From: Heterotrichella gracilis
Lineage: Eukaryota; Sar; Xanthophyceae; Tribonematales; Xanthonemataceae
DNA length: 64,000 nt
Assembly (NCBI GenBank): GCA_032358255.1
Contig: JAULBX010029269.1
Location: forward strand, 124,001 to 188,000
Direction: 5' to 3'
This document shows positions 36,140-46,445 of the stretch, one piece after another. Positions within the stretch are counted from its first letter, which is position 1, and every line of letters begins with the position of its first letter. The notes beneath the pieces were generated by a model that saw only the letters and a list, made by a program, of their open reading frames with translations, had not been told where the DNA came from and ran no database searches. The position numbers and the translations under genes are program-made.

Positions 36140-39100
36140 CTATTTCATTAAAGTAACGTGACCTACGTATTGTTTGCGTCCTTCATTATTAGCCCCTGTT
36201 GCAAAGATCTTATAAATATAAACGCCATCTTGTGCCGCAACACCTTTAACGGTGCCATCCCAGCCTTTGGTAACATCTTTAGATTGATAGATCAAATGAC
36301 CCCAACGATCAAATATTTCCATGCTATAACCTGTTGCTTTAAGGCCTAAACCTTTTACATTAAACACCTCGTTATTTCCATCACCATTTGGCGTAAATGT
36401 ATTTGGGATGAACACATTAAAGTCTTCTACAATGTCAAGGAATTTAACTACTGTATCCGCGCAACCTTTGTCAGTTCTTTGAATTAACATCACCGGGTAT
36501 TTACCTGGAGTTTCAAAAATACGTTGCGGATGTTGTACATTAGCAGTATCATAACCATTAACACCGGTTCCGCTGAACATCCAGTTAATACTGGCTATTG
36601 GACCATACTGATACATTGGATTAAAGGTTACCTGGTTATTACTTGTGGTAACTACATCCGGATCCCAGTTAAAATCCGAACGTGGTTTTGGCCAAACAAC
36701 AATTGGATAAGGGTAATCGTACACACCTCTACAACCATTTTTTCCTAATGAAGATATTTTTAAATTGTAAGTGCCCGGCTCTGTAAGACAGTGATAGAAG
36801 CTGTCTGCCTGCATTATTTGTCCGCCACCAAAATCAAAAGTTGTTACAGCTGCTTCATTTTGTGTTTTGGTATTATAAAATAAACATAACGGTTCGCAGC
36901 CTTGGTCTTTTCCTAACTGAAGATCCGGCATTGGAGGTTGACCAACAGTAACTGTAAATGTGTAGAAAACTGTGTAGTTAGGGCAAGCAATATCATACCC
37001 TGCCAGGTTATATACTGTTGTTCCTAAAGGATGTCCGTATTGTACGCTGCCAGTAGGCGAACCCAGAAATACTCCTGGTGTCCAAACGTAAGCGTAATTC
37101 TGACTACCACCTGTAGATCCAACAATTAACTTAACACTGTCGCCTCTACAAATTGTTTGATTTGGCGGCGTTAAGGTATAAGCTAGTGGCGTTAACACAT
37201 CTATTTGTATTTTTTGAGATGTGATACAAGGCCCCAGCTGAACATTCAATGTATATGTTCCCGCCTGATTCGGCTGAATTGAAGGAATAGTAAGGTTTTG
37301 AGAGTTAGATGTAAATCCTGTTGAACCAACCCAAGTGTAAGTTGTTGCTCCACCCGGACCAGCAACATTCAATAAACTATTATAACACATTTGTCTGTAC
37401 GCATCCAATGTAAATGTGATGATAGGATTTACGGTTAACTGCACGGTGTTTTGATTGTAACAAATTAGCGAACCGTTATTGTAAGATGTAAATACAGTAT
37501 AAATACCTGTTGCTGCCTGCGTTGGGAAATACATGGTAACGTTAGCGCCTTGAGCGGTATAACTATTTGGACCAGACCACGAATAAGTTGCAGCGCCTTG
37601 CGAAGCGGAATTTAATGAAGCATTACTCGGCTCACAAACGCTTACCGTAGGAGTAACATTAACGGGATTAACAGGCACAACCGATATTTGGTTTGAACCT
37701 GTAATTGTACAACTTACAGTTCCAATTGCGAAAGTTGCTGTTGTGAAATAAGTTCCTGCATTAACAGGTTGAATATTAGGAATTGATGTTGCTTGTAAAT
37801 TAGAGCTAAAGTTGTTTGGTCCAACCCAAGAATAAGCAACAGCACCTGGCGCCAAAGCGCTAATGTTAGCAGTTGCAAACTGACAAAGATTGTTTGGCAC
37901 AGTAACCGCAACCGGCGATGTTGGAACTACCGATACGTTTGTTACTGCATTTGAAGTACAAACTAAAGTTGTTACAGGGCTTGTAAAATAAGCGGTTACG
38001 CTATAGTTACCTGAGTTAGCAGGCATTAAATTTGGAATGCTTGGATTTTGTATCACAGATGTAAATGGTGTCGGACCAGTCCATGAATATGAAGTTGCAC
38101 CTGGTGCATTTGAAACGAGACTTAAGTTTGCAGCCTGACAAAGTGTGAAACTAGGCGTTACTGCAACTTGTGAGACAGGCACAACAGCCATATTTGTTGA
38201 GCCGGAAGCCTGACAGACCCCTCCGTTAGTAAATGTATTTGTTACCGTTACAGAATATGTTCCTGAATCATTTGGTACAGGGCTTGCAATCGAAGGATTT
38301 TGGGTGTTTGAATTATATGCATTCGGACCCGTCCATCCGTAAGTTGTTACGCCTGCAACAGTGCTGTTAACAGATAGTGTTACAGGAACACCCTGGCAAA
38401 CCGGACCGTTATTGGTAACAGTTGCAATTGTTGGTGTAGCATTAACTATAACCTGTGTGGTTTGTGTACCCACACAACCGGCAGTATTTGTAAACGACAC
38501 AGAGTAAACCGTTGTGGCCATAGGATTGGCCGTAACGTTTGGACCGCTTATTGTATTTAATGTTGCTGGTGGAGCCCATGTATATGTTGGTGCGCCGTTA
38601 GCTGTTAAGTTCACGGAATTACCGCTACAGATTGTACCACCGGTAATAGTTATTGGATTTAAAGGAGTGGTTGTTACTGAAACAACTGCGCTACCGGTTT
38701 TACAACCTAAATTATCTTTAACAACTACTGTGTAACTGCCGGATAAAAGATTTGTAGCAACAGAAGTGCTTTGAGCTGTTGGTGTCCATGTATAAGTATA
38801 TGCAGGATTACCGCCTAAAACAGTTACCGTTGCATTTGAGGTAGGACAAGATGGTGTGCTCATCGCAGTAACAGTTAAGCAAGGACCCGTTTGATAGAAC
38901 ATACCGCACATGTTTATTGAATAACAATCACCAGTACTTGTAAGGCCATAGTTTGCTGTAGTTTGGCCGTTTAATGCAGGTGCACCAGGAGCTTGAATAT
39001 AATCCCAGCATTGTTGTGAAGCAACAGGATATGTTGCGTTATTTACAAGACTGTTCATACGAATATTTGGAGCAGAGATCTTTTGAAGATCGCCAACAAC

Positions 39101-39847
39101 CATAAAGTTTGAAGTGCTTGTAGGATTACCACAAACATTAAAACCAGAAATAACATTGTTAACTGTACCGCCAATACCAACTAAACAACCATCAGCAATA
39201 ACTATACTTCCGGTAATATTTAAAGCCGGGTCAACGTAAACAATAAATAAAGTTGCTCCATCAGTATCTTTAGAAGGCGCCTGTGGCATAACCGGGCAAC
39301 CGCTAAGAGAATAGGTTCCGTTTCCGGTAATAATTGAAGTAACATTAGCACGCGAGGTCCAAGTGCCACCATAACCCCAGCATTTATCAGTATGAAAACC
39401 TATCTGTGTCATTGCAAAAACCTGACTAATTGCAGAAGGATTAGTTATAGTTGCGTTAAAATTTCCTGAACCTGTTGCACCAGAACCACCAGCGTATAAG
39501 AAAGCGGCCTGAATAATTGCACCAGCGGGAATACCAGAAACAACAATAGGACAAGGTTGAGTAGTGCCGGTTCCTGGAGGAACACCACCAAATACCCTTT
39601 TATGTAATCTCGCTGAAACCTGTGTAAACCCTAATCCACAAGCTGTTTGCGTATAAGTGGTAGCAAGAGACCCATTACCATTCATTACGCTGTTGTTTGA
39701 ATTTCCGCCTTTTGGTCCGCTTGACGTTGGAGGGGCAATATAACAAGTAGGACAAGGAGTCCCCGGCAATGGATTAGTGTACGTTTGCGCAAATACAGAA
39801 ACATTAACTAGCAAACAAACGAAGAGGAATTTTAGGGAGTTTTTCAT
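36140..39847 (-). CDS. Large type IX secreted surface protein with SprB-like and Ig-like repeats
   Basis: The 1235-residue protein has a signal peptide (MKNSLKFLFVCLLVNVSVFA) and an N-terminal cysteine-containing module (IQAAFLYAGGSGATGSGNFN, DTDGATLFIVYVDPAL) seen at the front of other gliding-associated proteins. A SprB-type repeat follows (SCPTSNATVTVLGGNPAYTY, then LLSGSYTVVVKDNLGC). Several Ig-like units come next, including one A/B pair like the first adhesin, then a PKD-like domain. The gliding-motility C-terminal domain ends the protein (VFIPNTFTPNGDGNNEVFNV, GWDGTVKGVAAQDGVYIYKI). Its last 450 residues are very close to those of the third adhesin. A promoter lies at 39865-39896. Confidence 0.9.
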   Translation of the reverse strand: MKNSLKFLFVCLLVNVSVFAQTYTNPLPGTPCPTCYIAPPTSSGPKGGNSNNSVMNGNGSLATTYTQTACGLGFTQVSARLHKRVFGGVPPGTGTTQPCPIVVSGIPAGAIIQAAFLYAGGSGATGSGNFNATITNPSAISQVFAMTQIGFHTDKCWGYGGTWTSRANVTSIITGNGTYSLSGCPVMPQAPSKDTDGATLFIVYVDPALNITGSIVIADGCLVGIGGTVNNVISGFNVCGNPTSTSNFMVVGDLQKISAPNIRMNSLVNNATYPVASQQCWDYIQAPGAPALNGQTTANYGLTSTGDCYSINMCGMFYQTGPCLTVTAMSTPSCPTSNATVTVLGGNPAYTYTWTPTAQSTSVATNLLSGSYTVVVKDNLGCKTGSAVVSVTTTPLNPITITGGTICSGNSVNLTANGAPTYTWAPPATLNTISGPNVTANPMATTVYSVSFTNTAGCVGTQTTQVIVNATPTIATVTNNGPVCQGVPVTLSVNSTVAGVTTYGWTGPNAYNSNTQNPSIASPVPNDSGTYSVTVTNTFTNGGVCQASGSTNMAVVPVSQVAVTPSFTLCQAANLSLVSNAPGATSYSWTGPTPFTSVIQNPSIPNLMPANSGNYSVTAYFTSPVTTLVCTSNAVTNVSVVPTSPVAVTVPNNLCQFATANISALAPGAVAYSWVGPNNFSSNLQATSIPNIQPVNAGTYFTTATFAIGTVSCTITGSNQISVVPVNPVNVTPTVSVCEPSNASLNSASQGAATYSWSGPNSYTAQGANVTMYFPTQAATGIYTVFTSYNNGSLICYNQNTVQLTVNPIITFTLDAYRQMCYNSLLNVAGPGGATTYTWVGSTGFTSNSQNLTIPSIQPNQAGTYTLNVQLGPCITSQKIQIDVLTPLAYTLTPPNQTICRGDSVKLIVGSTGGSQNYAYVWTPGVFLGSPTGSVQYGHPLGTTVYNLAGYDIACPNYTVFYTFTVTVGQPPMPDLQLGKDQGCEPLCLFYNTKTQNEAAVTTFDFGGGQIMQADSFYHCLTEPGTYNLKISSLGKNGCRGVYDYPYPIVVWPKPRSDFNWDPDVVTTSNNQVTFNPMYQYGPIASINWMFSGTGVNGYDTANVQHPQRIFETPGKYPVMLIQRTDKGCADTVVKFLDIVEDFNVFIPNTFTPNGDGNNEVFNVKGLGLKATGYSMEIFDRWGHLIYQSKDVTKGWDGTVKGVAAQDGVYIYKIFATGANNEGRKQYVGHVTLMK

Positions 39848-39864
39848 TAGGGTATATGTTTACA

Positions 39865-39896
39865 TAAAGATATTGTTTCAGAGAGGGTTTAACAAA
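39865..39896 (-). promoter_or_regulatory. Promoter of the second adhesin gene
   Basis: TTTG (39896-39893), 20 bases, TATCTTTA (39872-39865) on the minus strand; one mismatch to TAnnTTTG. The -33 region TAATTTGTTAAA also occurs upstream of the first adhesin gene (rc of 35953-35964), where no good -7 box follows. Confidence 0.45.
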
Positions 39897-40035
39897 TTAT
39901 TCCCTCATTTTAACGGGCTCTTCACGAAGTATGCGAAGACGTTTTTAACTTAAACCGTTTTAATTCACAAAAAGCAAATTAAAATAAGCTATTTAACAAT
40001 TTAAAAGGAACAATAGAATTTCATTAAAATAAAAA

Positions 40036-40061
40036 ATCCCGCCCTTAAAAACGGGCAGGAT
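40036..40061 (-). terminator. Intrinsic terminator of the third adhesin gene
   Basis: ATCCcGCCC, loop TTAAAAAC, GGGCaGGAT with one internal C/A mismatch, flanked by an A-run that becomes a T-run on the minus strand. It ends the transcript of the gene whose stop is at 40084. Confidence 0.7.
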
Positions 40062-40083
40062 CTTTATAAAAATTTTAAATTAT

Positions 40084-43000
40084 TTACTTCATTAAAGTAA
40101 CATGACCAACGTATTCTTTGCGTCCTTGGCCATTAGCTCCAACTGCTCTGATCTTGTAAATATAAACACCGTCCTGCGACTGAATTCCCTTTACAGTACC
40201 ATCCCATCCTTTAGTGCAATCTTTACTAAAGAATAAAGAATTACCCCAACGATCGAACATTTCCATACTGAAACCTTCTGTTTTAAATCCTAAACCTTTT
40301 ACAATGAACATATCATTTAATCCATCACCATTTGGTGTAAATGAATTTGGAATATAAACATTAAAGTCTTCAACGATTTCAATATTTTTGATCACTGAAT
40401 CCACACAACCTTTGTCAGTTCTTTGGATCAACATGATAGGATAAAAACCCGGATTTTCAAAAACACGTTCAGGATGTTGAACATTTGAAGAGTCGTATCC
40501 ACTAATACCGGTACCGGAGAACATCCAGTTCAAACTTGTTATGGGACCATATTTAGACATTGGATTAAAGGTTACCTGATTGTTGCTAGTAGTTACCACA
40601 TCTGGTGTCCAGTTAAAATCTGAATGTGGTTTTGGCCAAACAACTATTGGAATTGGATGATCGTAAACACCCTTACAACCGTTTTTGCCTAAAGAAGTAA
40701 TTCTTAAGTTATAAGTTCCCGGTTGATCAAGACAGTAGCTAAAACTGTCAGCTTGCATAATATTTGTTCCACCGAAATCGTAAGTTGTAATTGCCGCACT
40801 ATTTTGTGTTTTAGTGTTATAAAATAAACATAACGGTTCGCAGCCTTGCTCTTTATTCAATTGAAGATCTACCATTGGCGGTTGATTAACTGTAACTGTG
40901 AATGTATGGAAAACGGTATAGTTAGGACAAGCAATATCATAACCTGCAAGATTGTAAATAGTTGTTCCCAAAGGATGACCATACTGTACACTGCCTGTAG
41001 GAGAACCTAAGAATACACCTGGTGTCCAAACATATGCATAGTTCTGACTTCCACCCGTTGATCCGGCAATTAATTTTACGCTATCACCTCTACAGATAGT
41101 TCTGTCTTGCGGTGTTAAAGTAAATGATATTGGATTTAATACATCAATATCAATTTTTTGTGTGGTAACACACGGCCCTAACGAAACATTTAAAGTATAA
41201 GAACCTGATTGATTTGGTTGAATACCCGGTATTACTAAGTTTTGAGAATTAGAAGTATATCCAGTAGAACTTGTCCAAGAATAAGACGTTGCCCCACCAG
41301 GACCAGCGACATTTAATAATGAGTTATAACACATTTGTTTATAAGGAACTAATGTAAATGTCAATCTTGGATTAACAGTTAACTGAGTTGTATTTGTATT
41401 GTAACATATTAAAGCGCCATTATTATAAGAAGCGGTAACCGTATATATACCTGTAAGAGATGGAGTACTGAAATACATTGTAGGGTTAGCAGTTGTTGCA
41501 CTAAAACTATTTGGACCAGTCCAAGAATAAGTTGCTGCGCCATTTGAACTCGCAGATAACTGTGCGTTTGAAGGCTCGCAGATGCTTATTGAAGGCGTTA
41601 CAACAATTGGATTAACTGGAACAACGTTTATCTGATTAGATCCTGTGGTAGTACAACTAACAGTTCCAATTGCAAAAGTAGCCGTTGAAAAATAAACTCC
41701 AGAAGAAATTGGCTGAATGTTACTAATTGAAGTAGCTTGTAAATTAGATGTAAAGTTGTTTGGACCAACCCACGAATACCCAATAGCACCAGGCGCTAAC
41801 GCACTGAGATTTGCTGTTGTAAATTGACATAGGTTATTTGTCACATTAACAGCGACTGGTGAAGTTGGAACAACCGATAAATTGCTTACCGATGTCTGAA
41901 AACAAACTAACGTAGTGGTAGGGTTCGTAAACAGAGCCGTTAAACTATAATTACCCGAATTAACTGGCGTTACATTACTAATAACCGGACTTTGAGCCGT
42001 TGAAGTGTAACCTGCAGGACCAACCCAAGAAAAAGCTGTAGGTTGTAAAGGTATAGTCGTATTTAAGTTTAGGTTAGATCCTGGGCAAAGCGTGTAATTT
42101 GCACTAGACGGCGTTGCCGTATTAATAATAACTGCCACTAAACTTGAATCTTTTTTACAAGTTAATGTTGATGTAAATATCAAAGGCGTATTTGGTGCAG
42201 TGGTAAAAACTGTACTTGCCAAAGCCTGAGTATAATTGTAAACTGCAGTTCCGCTATATGTTCCGGCATTTAATGAACTGGAGTTTACAATGGATGGTGA
42301 TTGTGTGTTTGAAGCAAAACTATTTGGACCTAACCAAGAGTAAAGAGAAGTTACAGTCTGACCGGCTGCTGCAACCGTAGGGTTTATTGGCGTTAATGAA
42401 AAGTTTAAAGTTGTGCCTTGACAAGCTGGTGCATTTACTGCAAATACCGAAATTGTAGGTGTTGGATTTACCATAACTTGCACTGTACTTGCGCAAGCGC
42501 CCACTGTACCATTTGAGCCAGCATAAACAGTGTAAATTCCACTAGCTAATGAGGTTGGATTGGGAGTATATAAAAATTGTGTAGTTATTACAGTGCCCGG
42601 ACCCGGGGTTGTTTGGGTCATATAATTTCCAGTAGTTGGTGTTGGAACTGGGTTAACAGCTGTTGCTGTTGAATTTACAACACTAGTAAAGCCGCCCGGT
42701 CCTGTCCAAGAGAAAGTTAAAACACCTGTAGCAGTTGTTGTTATTTGAGCTGATAAACTTAATGTATTTAATGCAGGTGCTGAGCGCGAACACATCGCAT
42801 AGCTTTCGTTAACAGTTGGTTTTATACCTGGAAGATAATAAACAGTTACACTTCCATTTCCATTTTGAGCCGCTGGTGCACATAATGAACCTGCTGGATA
42901 AAAACTTGATCCGCCGCCGCCGCCGCCGCCGCCGTTTGCACCAGTGCAACAGCCATCATTTCCGCCGCCGCCGCCGCCATAATAACCGCCGCCGCCGCCG

Positions 43001-43656
43001 CCGCCAGATGCAGTTTGCCATGGACCACCCTGGCCGCCAATACCTAATGCCCCAGGAGAACCTCCGGGAGGAGTTCCTGCCCAAGGTGTACCACCAACAC
43101 CACCAGCAACTTGTGTTCCTCCACCGCCGCCAGAACCATAAGTATTACATCCTGCAGCTCCGTTATTGCAATTCGCCGCTCCGCCGCATACTGAACCTGA
43201 ACCGCCGCCAGCACCGCCGCCGCCGCCAGCTACTAATACTCTGTTAGCTAAAGCGAAAGGCGCTACTCTAACATCTGAAGCACCTCCACCCCCAAATGAG
43301 GCATATGCTGCAGCACCAGTTGAGGCTTGACCTGTACCACCTCCATTAAAACCGCCTGAGGCAGCTCCTTGAGTTCCGGCACCGCCTACCATAATTTGAA
43401 ATACCTGACCAGGTGTTACCGCATAAGTTGCTTGTATTGCAGCTCCTAAACCGCCACCGCCGCCGCCGCCTCTTGCGCCCCTAACAACAAATGTAACCGT
43501 AGTTACACACAGGGTACTTGGAACGGTAAATGTTTGAATTCCACCGGTAAATGCGAAATTTAAAGATGTGGCAGATGGAGCGATTGGTGCCAAAACTTGC
43601 CCACGAACACTGGTAAATGCCACTATTATTAATAAAGATATGATAAACTTTTTCAT
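40084..43656 (-). CDS. Large type IX secreted protein with N-terminal poly-glycine domain
   Basis: From the ATG at 43656 this is about 1190 residues with a signal peptide (MKKFIISLLIIVAFTSVRGQ); the reading from 43701 adds 15 residues before it. An N-terminal glycine-rich domain (about 35-290 in the longer numbering) matches the ALK/LTK-like glycine-rich fold, with FGGGGASDVRVAP and RVLVAGGGGGAGGGSGSVCG and runs of up to eight glycines. Ig-like units including one A/B pair, a PKD-like domain and a gliding-motility C-terminal domain (VYIPNSFTPNGDGLNDMFIV) follow. The C-terminal third is very similar to that of the second adhesin. A TACCTTTG box at 43754-43761 would start transcription near 43747. 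Confidence 0.9.
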   Translation of the reverse strand: MKKFIISLLIIVAFTSVRGQVLAPIAPSATSLNFAFTGGIQTFTVPSTLCVTTVTFVVRGARGGGGGGGLGAAIQATYAVTPGQVFQIMVGGAGTQGAASGGFNGGGTGQASTGAAAYASFGGGGASDVRVAPFALANRVLVAGGGGGAGGGSGSVCGGAANCNNGAAGCNTYGSGGGGGTQVAGGVGGTPWAGTPPGGSPGALGIGGQGGPWQTASGGGGGGGYYGGGGGGNDGCCTGANGGGGGGGGSSFYPAGSLCAPAAQNGNGSVTVYYLPGIKPTVNESYAMCSRSAPALNTLSLSAQITTTATGVLTFSWTGPGGFTSVVNSTATAVNPVPTPTTGNYMTQTTPGPGTVITTQFLYTPNPTSLASGIYTVYAGSNGTVGACASTVQVMVNPTPTISVFAVNAPACQGTTLNFSLTPINPTVAAAGQTVTSLYSWLGPNSFASNTQSPSIVNSSSLNAGTYSGTAVYNYTQALASTVFTTAPNTPLIFTSTLTCKKDSSLVAVIINTATPSSANYTLCPGSNLNLNTTIPLQPTAFSWVGPAGYTSTAQSPVISNVTPVNSGNYSLTALFTNPTTTLVCFQTSVSNLSVVPTSPVAVNVTNNLCQFTTANLSALAPGAIGYSWVGPNNFTSNLQATSISNIQPISSGVYFSTATFAIGTVSCTTTGSNQINVVPVNPIVVTPSISICEPSNAQLSASSNGAATYSWTGPNSFSATTANPTMYFSTPSLTGIYTVTASYNNGALICYNTNTTQLTVNPRLTFTLVPYKQMCYNSLLNVAGPGGATSYSWTSSTGYTSNSQNLVIPGIQPNQSGSYTLNVSLGPCVTTQKIDIDVLNPISFTLTPQDRTICRGDSVKLIAGSTGGSQNYAYVWTPGVFLGSPTGSVQYGHPLGTTIYNLAGYDIACPNYTVFHTFTVTVNQPPMVDLQLNKEQGCEPLCLFYNTKTQNSAAITTYDFGGTNIMQADSFSYCLDQPGTYNLRITSLGKNGCKGVYDHPIPIVVWPKPHSDFNWTPDVVTTSNNQVTFNPMSKYGPITSLNWMFSGTGISGYDSSNVQHPERVFENPGFYPIMLIQRTDKGCVDSVIKNIEIVEDFNVYIPNSFTPNGDGLNDMFIVKGLGFKTEGFSMEMFDRWGNSLFFSKDCTKGWDGTVKGIQSQDGVYIYKIRAVGANGQGRKEYVGHVTLMK
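42911..43470 (-). repeat. (GGC)n glycine-codon microsatellites in the third adhesin
   Basis: On the plus strand eight perfect CCG triplets run from 42911 to 42934, with further runs at about 42962-42978, 42986-43005 and 43452-43469. On the coding strand these are GGC glycine codons. The patch is far richer in GC than the surrounding sequence. Triplet slippage here would change glycine-loop length without breaking the frame. Confidence 0.75.
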
Positions 43657-43867
43657 AAGATTTCTTTCAGCGAATTTATATTTAAGCTCTCTTTTTTTCA
43701 TTTGTTCCTTTTTTGATACCAGTCAATCTAAACATTAACTTATCATTGATAAACAAAGGTAAACATTAAAGCCCTGATCCTTGCTTTTTTCAGTAAGTCA
43801 AAAGGGGGGTTTACTCAATCAAATCAGGCCTAAAGTTTAGCTTTTGAATTTTAACAAATAGCTTTTA

Positions 43868-44473
43868 CTAGCCTTTAAATCGATAATGCCCGATTATGGT
43901 GTAAGAAAAGAGCATATCCTCAATGGTATTGCCGCCTCCAATGTTATGGGCAACAAGATAACGTTTACCATCAGCCGATCGCTGATCAGTAACAATGCCA
44001 ATGTGAGTAATACCACTCACTACTTTCTTGTTCTGCAGATTCCAGGTAACAAGATCGCCGGGTTTATAGTCCTCAGCCCTTTCAGTTACAATTATTTCCG
44101 ACTTTTTATTCGTAAAATAGGTCATTAGGTTGGGCACCCTTCTATGATCAATATTGGTGTCCGGGGCTTTGAGCTTCCATAATTTAGGGTAATCCTTAAA
44201 GTGTTTTACCATATCCTCATGAACTTCTTTTTGAAGATCGATTCCTACACCTCTGTAGGCCCTTATAACCAAGTCGGTACAAACGCCTGTATTTGGCGGA
44301 ACGTCTCCATTAGGATATTTTATCTGAACATAAGCAGGAACATAAGTCACTTTTATTTTAGTTTGGTTTACCGCTTGAACAACCAGTTTTTGAAAAAAGG
44401 GTGCTTCTTGTTTGAACGAAAAAATCGCAAAAAAAAGGCAAAAAAGAGCGGTTTTGTATGATTTTGGTATCAT
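43868..44473 (-). CDS. DUF1287 exported protein
   Basis: This 201-residue protein has an N-terminal hydrophobic export segment and a DUF1287 domain. The domain contains GVCTDLVIRAYRGVGIDLQK, DTNIDHRRVPNLMTYF, PGDLVTWNL and THIGIVTDQ with a late histidine (LVAHNIGGG). A conserved cysteine and two histidines suggest an NlpC/P60-like cysteine peptidase or amidase fold acting on the cell envelope, but the family is uncharacterised. It stands alone on the minus strand between the adhesin block and the divergent rfbA gene. Confidence 0.88.
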   Translation of the reverse strand: MIPKSYKTALFCLFFAIFSFKQEAPFFQKLVVQAVNQTKIKVTYVPAYVQIKYPNGDVPPNTGVCTDLVIRAYRGVGIDLQKEVHEDMVKHFKDYPKLWKLKAPDTNIDHRRVPNLMTYFTNKKSEIIVTERAEDYKPGDLVTWNLQNKKVVSGITHIGIVTDQRSADGKRYLVAHNIGGGNTIEDMLFSYTIIGHYRFKG

Positions 44474-44587
44474 TTTAGCATAAAAATACTAAATTTTCGC
44501 GAAAGACCATTTTTAACTTATTGCCAAATTTTAAACTGTGTTGATTTTAAAAATTTTGTACCTTTCCAAACCAATTAACTTAAAACT

Positions 44588-45454
44588 ATGAAGGGAATTA
44601 TTTTAGCAGGAGGCTCAGGCACTCGTTTACATCCACTTACTTTAGCAATGAGTAAACAAATGATGCCAATTTATGATAAACCAATGATCTATTACCCTCT
44701 GTCGGTTTTAATGATGGCAGGCATAAACGAGATCTTAATAATTTCCACACCACATGATCTGCCCCATTTCGAAAGACTTTTAGGAACCGGTGAAAGTATT
44801 GGTTGTAAATTTTCTTACATCGTTCAAGAAGTGCCAAACGGTTTAGCTCAAGCATTTGTTTTGGGCGAAAAATTTATTGGTAACGATAAAGTTGCTTTAA
44901 TTTTAGGTGATAATATTTTTTATGGCATTGGACTTGGCGGAGCATTACGCCAAATAAATAATCCAGTAGGCGGTGTTGTTTTTGCTTATCACGTTAGCGA
45001 CCCCGAGCGTTATGGTGTTGTTGAATTTGACAAATCATTTAAAGTTCTTTCCATAGAAGAAAAACCAAAAGAACCAAAATCAAATTACGCTGTACCAGGC
45101 TTGTATTTTTACGACAACACCGTTGTGCAAATTGCAAAAGACCTAAAACCTAGTCCGCGTGGGGAATATGAAATTACCGACGTGAATAAAGAATATTTAA
45201 AACAAGGTAAATTAAAAGTTTCTATTATGGATCGCGGAACTGCATGGTTAGATACAGGAACTTTTCCTTCGCTGATGCAAGCCGGACAATTTGTGCAGGT
45301 TATTGAAGAGCGTCAGGGTTTAAAAATTGGCTGTATTGAAGAGGTTGCTTTTAAAATGGGTTACATAAATAAAGAACAATTGATAAAAGTTGCCACACCA
45401 TTAACTAAAAGCGGTTACGGCACTTATTTGTTAGACGTTGCAAAACATTCTTAA
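44588..45454 (+). CDS. rfbA: Glucose-1-phosphate thymidylyltransferase
   Basis: The 288-residue enzyme has the nucleotidyltransferase signature [20 protein letters not shown], then [29 protein letters not shown] and the late [12 protein letters not shown]. It makes dTDP-glucose for rhamnose and other deoxysugars. No rfbB, C or D genes are next to it in this window, so it stands apart from the usual cluster. It is the first gene of a plus-strand unit with a polyprenyl synthetase and a thioesterase. Confidence 0.95.
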   Translation: MKGIILAGGSGTRLHPLTLAMSKQMMPIYDKPMIYYPLSVLMMAGINEILIISTPHDLPHFERLLGTGESIGCKFSYIVQEVPNGLAQAFVLGEKFIGNDKVALILGDNIFYGIGLGGALRQINNPVGGVVFAYHVSDPERYGVVEFDKSFKVLSIEEKPKEPKSNYAVPGLYFYDNTVVQIAKDLKPSPRGEYEITDVNKEYLKQGKLKVSIMDRGTAWLDTGTFPSLMQAGQFVQVIEERQGLKIGCIEEVAFKMGYINKEQLIKVATPLTKSGYGTYLLDVAKHS

Positions 45455-45463
45455 TTCTTCTTC

Positions 45464-46444
45464 GTGAGCAATTATAACGCATTCTTAGATCTTTTCTTAA
45501 AACATTTAGAAGATCATCAATCGGGTTTAAATTCACGATCGCCAAAAGAGCTTTACGAACCCGAAAATTATATTTTATCCCTAGGCGGGAAAAGACTGCG
45601 TCCACTACTCGCTTTAATTGCCTGCGATCTTTTTGATAAAGATCCTAAACTTGCATTAAATTCGGCACTATCTGTAGAGCTCTTTCACAATTTTTCGTTG
45701 ATACATGATGATATTTTAGATGCTGCTCCTCTTCGAAGAAACAAAGAAACCGTACATGTAAAATGGAATACCAACATTGCCATTTTAAGCGGCGATGTAA
45801 TGCTGATAAAAGCAAAACAGGTTTTAGAACATTACGACTTTAAAGAATTTAAAAAACTGAATGTGCTTTTAAATAAAACGGCTATTGAAGTTTGCGAAGG
45901 ACAACAACACGATATGAATTTCGAGAACAACGAGCATGTTCATGTAACAAACTACATTGATATGATAACCAATAAAACCGCAGTATTATTGGGTTGTAGC
46001 TTAAAAATGGGCGCCATTAATGCTAATGCAAAAGAAGAAGATCAAAATAATTTGTACGCCTTTGGAAAACATTTAGGTGTTGCTTTTCAATTAATGGATG
46101 ATCTTTTAGATGCATTTGCTACAGATCCAAAAAAATTCGGCAAACAAATTGGTGGCGATATTATAGCGAACAAAAAAACATTTTTATATTTAAAAACACT
46201 TGAGCTTGCTAACGAAAAACAAAAAAAAGAACTTAAAAAATTATTAAAATTAAAAGATCAAACAAAAAAAGTAGAAGGTGTTCTGGCGATCTACAATGAT
46301 CTTAATATAAAAAAATTATGTCAGCAGGAAGCGGACCGACACACATTGCAAGCCATTGATCTTTTAAATAAGGTAAATGCTAATTCTTCAAAAAAGGAAG
46401 CGTTAAAAAGCTATGCTAAAGAACTTTTAAATCGCCAAGCTTAA
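45464..46444 (+). CDS. Polyprenyl (isoprenoid) diphosphate synthase
   Basis: The 326-residue trans-prenyltransferase starts with GTG at 45464. It has GGKRLRP (residues 41-47), the first aspartate-rich motif DDILDAAPLRRNKETVH (Asp82, 83 and 86), and the second DDLLDAFATDPKKFGKQIGG. The motif order and length fit a chain-elongating synthase (geranylgeranyl or longer, possibly for quinone side chains); the chain length cannot be read safely. It lies 9 bases after rfbA and one base before the thioesterase gene. Confidence 0.93.
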   Translation: MSNYNAFLDLFLKHLEDHQSGLNSRSPKELYEPENYILSLGGKRLRPLLALIACDLFDKDPKLALNSALSVELFHNFSLIHDDILDAAPLRRNKETVHVKWNTNIAILSGDVMLIKAKQVLEHYDFKEFKKLNVLLNKTAIEVCEGQQHDMNFENNEHVHVTNYIDMITNKTAVLLGCSLKMGAINANAKEEDQNNLYAFGKHLGVAFQLMDDLLDAFATDPKKFGKQIGGDIIANKKTFLYLKTLELANEKQKKELKKLLKLKDQTKKVEGVLAIYNDLNIKKLCQQEADRHTLQAIDLLNKVNANSSKKEALKSYAKELLNRQA

Positions 46445-46445
46445 T

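Noticed and set aside
42816-43247. Arginine-rich plus-strand frame
   Set aside because: It is the reverse reading of glycine GGC codons in the third adhesin, so arginine CGC/CGG/CGA runs are expected by chance.
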